A DNA stretch of 64,000 nt from Subsaximicrobium wynnwilliamsii (GTDB lineage Bacteria; Bacteroidota; Bacteroidia; Flavobacteriales; Flavobacteriaceae), in NCBI RefSeq assembly GCF_007997225.1, contig NZ_VORM01000004.1, positions 186,001 through 250,000 on the forward strand, read 5' to 3'. Positions within the stretch are counted from its first letter, which is position 1. Every line of letters begins with the position of its first letter. The notes under the pieces were generated by a model. The model saw only the letters and a list, made by a program, of their open reading frames with translations, did not search any database and was not told the DNA's origin. Both the position numbers and the translations under genes were made by a program. Shown here piece after piece: positions 32,762-40,885 of this stretch.

Positions 32762-35059
32762 CTATTGTTTCAAAATATAGTTCAATAATGGGTCCTCTCC
32801 GTTTATGATATCAGATAGCTTTAATTCGATTTCTTTATGTGGAATTATACCTTTATCAAGCTCTAAATTAGGAACATTCACAGATTCTCTTTCTGTACCT
32901 ATTTGCAACCCAAGTTTTGTGTTTTTTAGTGCTGTCACTCCTCGTCCCGGATGCGTGCTGTATGTACCTCCAGTTTCTTCTCCAATAATGGTCGCTAATT
33001 GATTATGCTTTATAACAGCTAACATTTGAGCAGTAGCAGATGCGCAACGACCATCTGTTAATATGAAAATATTTTTGCCACTTATATTATTATCAGATTT
33101 GGGCGTTACAGATATAGTTCTATCTCTGCTCTTATTGAGCTCATTATCTTCATAAAAGTCTATTTCAGTATTAGTGATATATGATAATATATGGTTAGTG
33201 CATTCAGGATTTCCGCCTCTATTTCCCCTTAAATCAAAAGCCACTTTAGGTATGTTTTCATCTTTTATCTGTTTCATATAAGCATCAATTGTTTCCTTAA
33301 AATAATCGATATTTTGTCTACCTCTTGGGAAGAAATTGAAATTCTTAATCTTGATGATAGCAGTCCTGTTTTCTTTGTTTATATCGATACCTAATATAGG
33401 CTTGTTATTGATTTCTTCTTTATAGGCTGGTGCAGGTTCATCAATAAGAAATGAGGTTGTAATTATTTTTTCAGAATTGTAGGGCTTGAATTTTATCCTG
33501 TATTCAGAATCAAATCCATAGTAACTGTGGTAGTAGTATAAAAAGTTGACGTTCAAATCGCCTCTATAAAAACTTTGATTGTAAGCATCAGCAGAAATAG
33601 TCGTTTTTAGAATTTTGAAAATTTCATTTGATGAAACTCCGTTGATTTCTAATATTTCAGAACCTGCATTCATCTCAATATTTTCGACACAATTGTTTAT
33701 GGCGTACATCTTTTCATCTTCAAACCATACAATTAGTGGCAACCAATATTTTTGAGGTGTTCTGAAAAATCGAGTATCTACAATACGCGTGTGTAAACAA
33801 CCTAAACTCGCAACTATGGGCGATGTTACTTGATAAAATTCCGTAACGGTCATCGAGTCTTTTATTTTTTCTCGTTGATAATTTACAAGTTTCTCGTAAG
33901 CTGTTTTATCAATAAATTCAAACTGTGCCGGATGTTCTTTTAGCGTTTCTAATAATTGATTAAAATCTTCAACTAACTTATCCTTTTCGGTTTTTTTATT
34001 TAGGCTTTCAAGAATAGAATCTTTAGCTGTTTTATTTGGTATGGTGTGGTATAATTCAGTTTTTAAAAGCTGTACTGGGTTTTCCGTTTCATAAACATAC
34101 TTTACGCTTGTAACATCTCGCTTTTTTAGTATTTTGTTATTTGTGTCGTAACTACTACGTTCAATCAAATTACCGATGCTATCAAAGGTGTATTTTGAAT
34201 ACGCGTCATTACTTCTTGTACTCATTTTAAGATTTCCGTCTAAATCAACGGTCGCATATTTTAAGCAATTTCCATTTTTGTCATAGGTTGCAAAACCTCC
34301 AGCTGACCCCAAGAAAGAACCCACCACAGGTTTGTTTTCTGCATTGAAAAACTTGAAGCTCACAAGATTATTATTTTTATCGTAAGTAGCTTTATCTATG
34401 GCAATTCCTGTTTCATCATTTAATAGTTTCAACTTACTATCTACATTATTCATTGATAGTAATAATCCGTCATCGTCAAATTTGTAAAGCACGTTATAAA
34501 ACTTGTAATAAGGTCTCATAGAGACATCTGCACCTCCAACATTTTTTCTTGTTTCAAAAACAGAATTGTTATCAATGTGTTTCCAAGTATATTCAAAAAT
34601 ATTCCAGCTATTATTGATAGGTTCATCATTTTTATCGAAAAACTTCAAACCAATTCTTTTTCCTTTTTTATTATAGGAATACACTTCTTTAAATACGCCC
34701 ATTCCGTTGGTAGTTGGTTTACCGTCAATATCAAAGAACATTCGCGTTTCGGTGTCTGTGGTATAGGTTATTTCCGTTTTCGGTGCTAACGCTCTTTTAC
34801 CATCAAGAATACCGCTTCTATTTAAGTCGATACGAATTTCTTTGTATAGATATTCAATACGGATTAGTCTATTAGATAAATCATAACTTAGTTTAAAATG
34901 ATTTACATTTTGGGCTTCCTCCTCTGTTAGAGGTATTCTTCCTTTGATTTCAGAATAAGGTGTTTCTCGAAAAACGAGATGTTTAAAATAGCCTGTTGTT
35001 TGCGCTTCTGAAACTAAGCTAAACGATAAAAAAACAATACTTAAAAGGAAGTGTTTCAT
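32762..35059 (-). CDS. S41-family peptidase with N-terminal YD-like repeat domain
   Basis: ATG at 35059 gives a signal peptide (MKHFLLSIVFLSFSLVSEAQ) and 765 residues. Residues ~80-330 hold repeated motifs of the form Y-x-K-x-G-K/N (EVYSYNKKGKRIGLKFFDKNDEP, ATYDKNNNLVSFKFFNAENKP, ATYDKNGNCLKYATVDLDGN) like YD/RHS or WG repeats. The second half is a C-terminal processing peptidase: DLRGNRGG, the nucleophile in TDGRCASATAQML (Ser-Ala-Thr), GEETGGTYS. It should cleave proteins or peptides outside the cytoplasm. The promoter has a double palindrome at 35090-35124. Confidence 0.82.
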   Translation of the reverse strand: MKHFLLSIVFLSFSLVSEAQTTGYFKHLVFRETPYSEIKGRIPLTEEEAQNVNHFKLSYDLSNRLIRIEYLYKEIRIDLNRSGILDGKRALAPKTEITYTTDTETRMFFDIDGKPTTNGMGVFKEVYSYNKKGKRIGLKFFDKNDEPINNSWNIFEYTWKHIDNNSVFETRKNVGGADVSMRPYYKFYNVLYKFDDDGLLLSMNNVDSKLKLLNDETGIAIDKATYDKNNNLVSFKFFNAENKPVVGSFLGSAGGFATYDKNGNCLKYATVDLDGNLKMSTRSNDAYSKYTFDSIGNLIERSSYDTNNKILKKRDVTSVKYVYETENPVQLLKTELYHTIPNKTAKDSILESLNKKTEKDKLVEDFNQLLETLKEHPAQFEFIDKTAYEKLVNYQREKIKDSMTVTEFYQVTSPIVASLGCLHTRIVDTRFFRTPQKYWLPLIVWFEDEKMYAINNCVENIEMNAGSEILEINGVSSNEIFKILKTTISADAYNQSFYRGDLNVNFLYYYHSYYGFDSEYRIKFKPYNSEKIITTSFLIDEPAPAYKEEINNKPILGIDINKENRTAIIKIKNFNFFPRGRQNIDYFKETIDAYMKQIKDENIPKVAFDLRGNRGGNPECTNHILSYITNTEIDFYEDNELNKSRDRTISVTPKSDNNISGKNIFILTDGRCASATAQMLAVIKHNQLATIIGEETGGTYSTHPGRGVTALKNTKLGLQIGTERESVNVPNLELDKGIIPHKEIELKLSDIINGEDPLLNYILKQ

Positions 35060-35082
35060 AGGATGCAATATTGAGTGGTTCA

Positions 35083-35124
35083 CAAATATAACTAAATATT
35101 TAGTTTCAACTAAGGATTTAGTTG
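35083..35124 (-). promoter_or_regulatory. S41-peptidase promoter with two palindromic operators
   Basis: On the minus strand TATATTTG (35090-35083) matches the -7 consensus, and a TTG 16 bases upstream matches -33. A perfect 16-bp palindrome AACTAAATATTTAGTT (35090-35105) fills the spacer. A second, CAACTAAGGATTTAGTTG (35107-35124), covers the -33 box. This is an arrangement for a dimeric repressor; BlaI/MecI/CopY-type sites of similar ACTA/TAGT form are one possibility. No such repressor gene is in the window. Confidence 0.65.
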
Positions 35125-35131
35125 TTATGAG

Positions 35132-35671
35132 TCATAAAATTTTTATTTCTTTAATAATTATTTCTACTTTATGTTCTAACTTAGTTTCTCCATCCATTTT
35201 CAAAACCTTACAATCAATTGATTTCATCCAATCATTGTGAGTTTTTAGTGACCTGCCATTGAAATTTGGGTTTTCGTATTGATTAGCCCATTCCAAAAAA
35301 GCTTTTGAACTCTGTTGAACATTTTTATCTCTATATAGCTTTTTTCCATACCGCTTTCTTTCTCTCTCTCCGAGTCGTTTCATTCGTTCATCATTTTCTA
35401 ATCGGATAAAAACTACCAAATCAAACGCTGTTTCCCATTCTTTTCCCCAGCTTACCATTGAACCGCTTACTATGACGTTTTGAAATGTTTCAAAATCCTT
35501 TTTCAGATTCTTGTTTCTTTCTTTTAAAGGGATTTTTTCTTGAAAAGGTGTTTCGGATTTCTTCCAGTAATAATCGTCCACATCCAAATGGACAAAATCT
35601 GTACTTTTTTGAATTTCTCTTCCAAGTGTCGTCGTACCACAACCCGAAGCTCCAAATAGTAGTATTTTCAT
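35132..35671 (-). CDS. P-loop nucleotide kinase-like ATPase
   Basis: 179 residues. Walker A GASGCGTTTL (8-17; Thr in place of the usual Lys-Ser, as in some AAA-17 or adenylate-kinase-like proteins), then HLDVDDYYWKKSETPF, VIVSGSMVSWG and the Arg-rich lid RLGERERKRYGKKLYRD. Small kinases of this shape phosphorylate nucleotides or shikimate-like compounds; the substrate is unknown. It overlaps the upstream membrane protein gene by 4 bp (ATGA). Confidence 0.78.
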   Translation of the reverse strand: MKILLFGASGCGTTTLGREIQKSTDFVHLDVDDYYWKKSETPFQEKIPLKERNKNLKKDFETFQNVIVSGSMVSWGKEWETAFDLVVFIRLENDERMKRLGERERKRYGKKLYRDKNVQQSSKAFLEWANQYENPNFNGRSLKTHNDWMKSIDCKVLKMDGETKLEHKVEIIIKEIKIL

Positions 35672-36303
35672 TGACTAGATTTATATAGTAATACACCGCT
35701 AGATAGAATCCAAGCTGCTATGCTGAATGTGAAAATTCTAAAACCTGTTAAGCTTGTAAAAATAAAGCCAGTTAACGCACCAATGATTGAAAACAGCACG
35801 ATAAAAACTCCTAAATACCCAATCCATTTTGGTAATTTATTTTCTAACAATATGATAATAGAGTATATCATTATTGTCAAACAACAAGCCACAATAAAAA
35901 TATAATCTAACGGTATATTTATAGCAAAGCTGTAGTTTGTTATTGGTTTTAACACTTCGATATTTTCTTCTAATCTTTCCGAATATTGATTTAAAAAATA
36001 AGGTAAGGTCAGTCCATTAAATATTGCCGCAAACATTGCTGCAACAAGTCCGAACGAAATAATTATGAAGGCTAATATTGACAGTCTCCATTTGTCTAAA
36101 AGACGAATTGTTAGTCCATAAAAACCAAAGAGAATGATGGGCAAACTGAAAATAGCCAATGAATGCGCAATTTTGATAGTTTTGGAAATTTTGATAATAT
36201 GCTCAATACTTCCGCCACTAGGATGTAGCGCCATTGTTACTATAATTAGCAATGCTCCTACAATAAGTGAAATACTTGTGCTTTTGTAATACTGATTTTC
36301 CAT
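35668..36303 (-). CDS. Polytopic membrane protein, hypothetical
   Basis: ATG at 36303 (MENQYYKSTSISLIVGALLIIVTMALHPSGGS) is preferred over the upstream 36330. 211 residues with six hydrophobic helices. The pattern (HPSGGS after helix 1, IAHSLAIFSLPIILFGFYGL) recalls DUF4386-type proteins, but I do not assign a family. It ends in a 4-bp overlap with the P-loop gene and lies downstream of a Crp/Fnr gene, an order parallel to the 32640-29856 set. Confidence 0.7.
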   Translation of the reverse strand: MENQYYKSTSISLIVGALLIIVTMALHPSGGSIEHIIKISKTIKIAHSLAIFSLPIILFGFYGLTIRLLDKWRLSILAFIIISFGLVAAMFAAIFNGLTLPYFLNQYSERLEENIEVLKPITNYSFAINIPLDYIFIVACCLTIMIYSIIILLENKLPKWIGYLGVFIVLFSIIGALTGFIFTSLTGFRIFTFSIAAWILSSGVLLYKSSQ

Positions 36304-36376
36304 TGAAGTGATATTTGTCTTAGAAAGCAAATATCAATGGCTTATCAAAGTCCATCACTTGATTGAAATCAAGAAA

Positions 36377-36937
36377 TTATTTAATTCTTTTTCTAACTCT
36401 ACTCAACGTTTCTGGCGTGATTTTAAGATAAGACGCTAATATAGTTTGTGGAAATTTTTGAAGTAGGTCTGGTTTGTTTTTAAGTATGAAGCAATACTTT
36501 TCATCTGGTGTATTATTGTTGTCGAAAAAATCAATTCGTGATGTTGACTCTTCTAAAATTTTACCCATTTGCAAAAACGATTGCGATTTAGCAATGAGTC
36601 TATGTATTGCATTTATTGAGAGCTCATAGATAAAACTATCCTCATAAGCTTGAATTGCATATTCTGATGGCTTTCTAGTCGTGAAACTTTTATGATTTAT
36701 GACCCAATCATTAGGTATGTTAAGGTCGATAACATTTTTGTTACAATCCAAATCAACATTATATTGATAAAAGCTACCTGAAATCACAAAACATAATGAT
36801 GAGCAGGTAGTGCCTTTTTCAAGTAAAAAATCTTCCTTGTTTAATTTTCTGTGTTGAAGTTCTTGTTTTAGAAGTATGGATTCTTTTTCAGAAAAATTCC
36901 CAGCCTTTTTAAGAAGTTCTAAAATTGATTTATCCAT
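36377..36937 (-). CDS. Crp/Fnr-family transcriptional regulator
   Basis: 186 residues: N-terminal jelly roll (KEDFLLEKGTTCSSLCFVISGSFYQYNVDLD), dimer helix and a C-terminal HTH (FPQTILASYLKITPETLSRVRKRI). Related to but distinct from the one at 32041. It is the first gene of the set regulator - membrane protein - P-loop kinase (36937 to 35132) and probably responds to a small ligand. Ligand not evident. Confidence 0.86.
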   Translation of the reverse strand: MDKSILELLKKAGNFSEKESILLKQELQHRKLNKEDFLLEKGTTCSSLCFVISGSFYQYNVDLDCNKNVIDLNIPNDWVINHKSFTTRKPSEYAIQAYEDSFIYELSINAIHRLIAKSQSFLQMGKILEESTSRIDFFDNNNTPDEKYCFILKNKPDLLQKFPQTILASYLKITPETLSRVRKRIK

Positions 36938-37028
36938 CGTTCTATTTAGTTCTTGTCCTTAAGCATAAATTATTGATAATTGCTTTTAATGTTTGCCCAA
37001 TATAGTATTATCGTTATGAAAAAAAGAT

Positions 37029-37246
37029 AAAAGCGGACTTGATTCACGATTTTGGCTTAGTAATGAAGTCTTCCTTCCTAGTCCCGACGGTTCGGAACGG
37101 GAAGGGTTAGCGGAACGGAAAGCTGAAATTGGGGATTGTGTCCAAGACTCTTGTGGTGAAGCTCTTTTCACTTAATATATTGGTTTCTGCTTTTTCAGCA
37201 GAAAGTTTGGAATGTAGGGGAATATGCTAAGTGGGTTATGGAAATC
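37029..37246. repeat. Structured repeat family, copy D
   Basis: About 218 bp, starting 38 bases after the stop of the serine hydrolase gene. It carries AAAAGCGGACTTGATTCACG, AATGAAGTC, a longer hairpin 1 (CCTTCCT 37073-37079 with GGGAAGG 37099-37105, T-G closing pair, larger inner loop), GGGTTAGCGGAACGGAAAG, GGGGATTGTGTCCAAGA, GGTGAAGCTCTTTTCAC, hairpin 2 (TTTCTGCT/AGCAGAAA) and ATGTAGGGGAATATGCT. Same orientation as the other copies. Confidence 0.85.
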
Positions 37247-37284
37247 TTTTGAACTATCTAGTCTTTATTGTGTGTTGCAGCCAG

Positions 37285-38718
37285 TTATTCCTTAATTTTT
37301 GCAGTTCTTTCAACTCCTGTTTCTTTTAGTATTACTCTATAGCTTTCTACAGCTCCTTTATCATTCAAAATAAACTCGTAAATAACTTCTGGACGAAAAC
37401 CATATAATCTAAATTTAGTTTCTGAAATTGGAATTAAAGGAAATTTTGTAGTTGCACTTATTGGAACCCATAATGATTTTTCCCTGAAAATTAGTTCTAC
37501 ATCTTTACCATTTTCTTCTTTGTAAATACCAGTATATCTTTTAAGGGTCTTATCTTCTAATCTTACTGTTTTGTCTACTGGTAAGTCATATAAAATATTT
37601 TGTATCTGTTTGTAAGGCATTTTTATTTTTCGAGTTCCGTGATTTTGAAGAATAATAATTGTCTTATCATTAACTAAATGCCGTTCGATATAAGTGCTGT
37701 ATCCTGCCCAACTTCCTCCGTGGCTAACTATTTTTCCATATGTTGTGTCCTTCTTGATATACCAACCAAATCCATAATTTGTTTCTAAACTATCAGAGTA
37801 TTTATTTGGCGAAAAAATCAAGTTTTTATCCTGTTCGTTGATTAAATAATTTGTGTATAAAGCTCTATCCCATTTTAATAAATCGTGAAGGTTTGAGTTA
37901 ACCATTCCGTCTCCGACAATACCATCCAAATAAATATAGAAGTTTTCCTTTCCATTCTCATCGGGTAATATCCTTCTGTTAAGACTATCAGAGTAGATAT
38001 AACCTTGAGCATAATTTGACACTTCTTTAGGTTCATATCTTCTGCGATAAACAAGAGTTTCTTTCATTTCGAGAGGCTTAAAAATCTTTTCGTTCAGATA
38101 TTCCTCAAAACTTTTACCACTAACCCTTTCAATTATTGTTCCTAATATAAGATAACCTGTATTACTGTATGCATAATCCTGTCCAGGCTCAAATTCCTGT
38201 TCAGGCTCAAATTCTTGAAATAATGAAATTATATCATCATTAGTCGCAATTTGAGATTTATTCCATTTTTTATCCGCTACACTCATATAGTCAGGAAGTC
38301 CACTTGTGTGGGTTAAAAGATTTTTTATCGTTATTCCTTTGTAATTTTTTAGTTCTGGAATGTATTTGTCTATCAAGTCATTGTATGAGAGCTTTCCATC
38401 TTTATGTAGTTGTACTATACCCATTGCAGTAAATTGCTTGGAAACAGATGCAAGTTCAAAAACAGTTTCAGTATTTAATTTTTGATTAGTTTCCTCATTG
38501 GCAAGTCCATAACTATTTTGAAAAACAATTTTTCCATTTTCAGCGACCAATACGTTTCCGCTAAATTCTTCATATTTCCTGAATTCAATGAACAACGAAT
38601 CAAGCCTCTTGGTTTTTGTATTTTCTACAATTTCAAATTCATTGTATTTTTTCTCCTTTTGTTGTTCGCAAGCAGTTATCACTGATAAGATAATTAGAGC
38701 AAGAAGGGTTTTTTTCAT
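37285..38718 (-). CDS. Serine hydrolase, class C beta-lactamase fold, lipoprotein
   Basis: 477 residues with a lipobox (MKKTLLALIILSVITACEQQ). Catalytic motifs are complete: SxxK in ELASVSKQF (about residue 92), YSN in AYSNTGYLIL and the third motif HGG in IVSHGGSWAGYS. A C-terminal lipocalin-like domain (LKRYTGIYKEENGKDVELIF) follows. Members act as D-aminopeptidases, esterases or DD-peptidases rather than as drug-inactivating enzymes, and which applies here is unknown. A six-residue tandem duplication (EFEPEQ/EFEPGQ) precedes the YSN motif. Repeat copy D follows. Confidence 0.87.
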   Translation of the reverse strand: MKKTLLALIILSVITACEQQKEKKYNEFEIVENTKTKRLDSLFIEFRKYEEFSGNVLVAENGKIVFQNSYGLANEETNQKLNTETVFELASVSKQFTAMGIVQLHKDGKLSYNDLIDKYIPELKNYKGITIKNLLTHTSGLPDYMSVADKKWNKSQIATNDDIISLFQEFEPEQEFEPGQDYAYSNTGYLILGTIIERVSGKSFEEYLNEKIFKPLEMKETLVYRRRYEPKEVSNYAQGYIYSDSLNRRILPDENGKENFYIYLDGIVGDGMVNSNLHDLLKWDRALYTNYLINEQDKNLIFSPNKYSDSLETNYGFGWYIKKDTTYGKIVSHGGSWAGYSTYIERHLVNDKTIIILQNHGTRKIKMPYKQIQNILYDLPVDKTVRLEDKTLKRYTGIYKEENGKDVELIFREKSLWVPISATTKFPLIPISETKFRLYGFRPEVIYEFILNDKGAVESYRVILKETGVERTAKIKE

Positions 38719-38869
38719 TCGTTTATGATGTTTTGGTTCCTTGTAATAATTGGCTAAAACTCTAAAATGTGTATGCTAATTTCCACCCATATCAACTCAC
38801 AGTTATAACCAAAATTTTCTGAGTCCCAATTTTAAGATTGTGTGCTCATAGATTTTCTATTCAAACATT

Positions 38870-40111
38870 CTATTTGTTTTTCAATTTCTGTAATTTATTT
38901 TTATGATAATCAGAACCACTTATTGCTAATGCTTTTTCACTGTACAAAATAGCATTTTGAAAGTCATTTTGTGATACATAATAATCGGACATAGAATCAT
39001 ATCCATTTGCATTTTTTGGATAGTATTTGATTGCCATTTCTAAGAGTCCAAAAGATTTTTTTGGCGAATTAGACATAAACATATACCCTAAATTATTTAG
39101 CATTTCTTCCTCTGGATATACTTGATAACCCAAATTATTAGAAAGCATATCAAAACGAGTATTAAAAGCATTTTTTAGTTTTTCTGCTGTTGTGTTTGGA
39201 TTCTTAATAATATCCACAAGTTTTCCACTCATTTTATACCAAGGAAAAAGAAATCGCATCCCATCATATATAGAAATAAGCGGGATAGTTCCGTGATCTT
39301 CATTTTCATAATACTTGTAATTAAAATCTAAAGAACTATTGGTAGCTTCTGAAACTGTTTTTGAGAATCGGTGTATGGCACGTAATCCTTCAGTGCTCAT
39401 CGAATTATCTTTTATCAATACATTAATATCTTTTTCTGTATCCTGTGGTAAGGGATTTGCCATAGAAAGGAATAGCGATTTATTTTTGTACTTTTCACTA
39501 GGTAATCTATCTGCTATTTTACCTGTTAGCACTTCATTATCCCACCATAAACTTGGGTCAATTGCAATATAATTATTGAATAATTCAGGCCTATTTATTA
39601 ACGTGTTTACAACTAACAATCCACCAAACGAATGACCTATAAAAGTTTTATTATTTGCAGTTGGATAGGTATTATCTATATAAGGGATTAATTCTTGCGC
39701 AATGAAATCTGTAAAACGCTCTCCTCCTCCAGAATCTTTTACCCATTCTGAAGAACCACGTGCCTCTTTTACTTTAGTAGGTGAAAGGTCTCTTGTTCTA
39801 TTTTCTGAATTTCCTATTCCTACTACAATCATTTCAGGAACTGAGCTTGGTGATAATTGATTAATAACAGAACAAACAGAAAGAAAATGTACTCCACCAT
39901 CTAAGACATAAACCACAGGATATTTATTAGGGTGATTTGTTTTTGCATTTACGCTTTCTGGAACTTGAACCCAGATTGTTCTCTCCTCCTTAAGGATCTT
40001 AGAATATATAGTATTGGATTGACCAATATTTATTAACTGTTTTGATTGAGCGATACTAACAGTATAACATAGTACTATTAGAGTAAATAAGCTAAGTGAT
40101 TTTAATTTCAT
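38870..40111 (-). CDS. Putative esterase (alpha/beta hydrolase) with TPR tail
   Basis: ATG at 40111 gives a signal peptide (MKLKSLSLFTLIVLCYTVSIAQ) and 413 residues; the frame extends upstream to 40171, but that part lacks signal character. Same plan as the 27026 protein: RTIWVQVPESV, YPVVYVLDGGVHF, nucleophile elbow GHSFGG, catalytic His in NEDHGTIPL and TPR helices at the end (MSDYYVSQNDFQNAILYSEKALAIS). It lies 29 bp after a MotA/ExbB-like gene on the same strand. Substrate unknown; located in the periplasm or on the surface. Confidence 0.84.
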   Translation of the reverse strand: MKLKSLSLFTLIVLCYTVSIAQSKQLINIGQSNTIYSKILKEERTIWVQVPESVNAKTNHPNKYPVVYVLDGGVHFLSVCSVINQLSPSSVPEMIVVGIGNSENRTRDLSPTKVKEARGSSEWVKDSGGGERFTDFIAQELIPYIDNTYPTANNKTFIGHSFGGLLVVNTLINRPELFNNYIAIDPSLWWDNEVLTGKIADRLPSEKYKNKSLFLSMANPLPQDTEKDINVLIKDNSMSTEGLRAIHRFSKTVSEATNSSLDFNYKYYENEDHGTIPLISIYDGMRFLFPWYKMSGKLVDIIKNPNTTAEKLKNAFNTRFDMLSNNLGYQVYPEEEMLNNLGYMFMSNSPKKSFGLLEMAIKYYPKNANGYDSMSDYYVSQNDFQNAILYSEKALAISGSDYHKNKLQKLKNK

Positions 40112-40140
40112 AAGTTGTGTGTTAATTGTGATAAAAAAAT

Positions 40141-40506
40141 TTATTTCTCTAATTCTGATTTTAAGCTCCATTTATAGATTAAGATTCCTAACCTTCCTAT
40201 TACAAATGAAAGCAACCCAAAAGCAATGGTTAATAGAGATACTTTTAATCCTACCGAAAAAAGGTCTGGTCTTGTTTCCCCAAGCGCTTGGGCCATATCA
40301 AACAGGTCTATAATTCCTAATAGTGAGCCTAAACAGCCTATAACAAGTGATAATAAACTTGAGTCTATAGCTAAGCCAATCATTTTTTTTGAATGTGCTT
40401 CGTCTTTGGTTTTGCTTAAAAAAGCTTTTACAATAAAAAATAGTGACAGTAATAATAACAATAGAATAATATACATCGCTGGCCCACCTTCATTTAATAC
40501 CATCAT
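40141..40506 (-). CDS. MotA/TolQ/ExbB-like small membrane protein
   Basis: 121 residues with three hydrophobic helices (AMYIILLLLLLSLFFIVKAFL; SLLSLVIGCLGSLLGIIDLFDMAQAL; LLTIAFGLLSFVIGRLGILIY). The region GLAIDSSLLSLVIGCLGSLLGIIDLFDMAQALGETRPDLFSVGLKVSLLTIAFGL resembles the two-helix core of MotA/TolQ/ExbB proton channels but is shorter than the normal protein. No ExbD or TolR partner is nearby, so a proton-motive role is uncertain. First gene of a pair with the esterase. Confidence 0.72.
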   Translation of the reverse strand: MMVLNEGGPAMYIILLLLLLSLFFIVKAFLSKTKDEAHSKKMIGLAIDSSLLSLVIGCLGSLLGIIDLFDMAQALGETRPDLFSVGLKVSLLTIAFGLLSFVIGRLGILIYKWSLKSELEK

Positions 40507-40531
40507 AGTTTAAAGTTTAAAATTAATTATC

Positions 40532-40539
40532 CAAATTTA
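40532..40539 (-). promoter_or_regulatory. Candidate -7 promoter box
   Basis: The minus strand reads TAAATTTG, a TAnnTTTG match, 26 bases before the ATG of the MotA/ExbB-like gene. A TTTTTG about 15 bases further up is a short-spaced -33 candidate. Confidence 0.4.
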
Positions 40540-40559
40540 AGATGAAATTTGCTTCAAAA

Positions 40560-40868
40560 ATTAATTATGCGACGAACAACCATTTTAAGGCGGGATTCTA
40601 CGTTATGGTTAAAACTCGACTTAAACCTGTAATTCATCTACAAAAAAAAATCGGGAACAAAAAATGCACTATTATTGTAGTAGTAAAAATCACACCTTCT
40701 TAGAAGGTGGCTTTGGCTAGCTCCCGTAGGGGGCGACTATGGCAAGTGCTTTCAACTGTACGACTTTGCCCTTTTACTCAAAAATAGAACGCAACAGTAT
40801 CAAAGAATACGCAATACAGGCATAGCCATCAGGACATCACCACCCGCAAAGCAGGTGGATTTTTAAGG
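40560..40868. other. Structured non-coding region, possible insertion-element remnant
   Basis: No open frame of note. It holds an 8-bp palindrome CACCTTCT-T-AGAAGGTG (40693-40709), a GC-rich block TAGCTCCCGTAGGGGGCGA that can fold, and a hairpin CCACC/GGTGG with inner GC pairs (40840-40858) followed by ATTTTT. The base composition is richer in G+C than its neighbours. It looks like the end of a lost insertion sequence or a structured RNA placed just before the histidine kinase gene. Confidence 0.45.
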
Positions 40869-40885
40869 TGAATTAAACGATTAAA

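Noticed and set aside
26567-37246. Reading the four repeats as classical integron attC sites
   Set aside because: No GTTRRRY/RYYYAAC core pair at the ends and no integron integrase in the window; kept as an unnamed family.
26567-37246. CRISPR array
   Set aside because: Copies are ~200 bp, widely and irregularly spaced and without spacers or cas genes.
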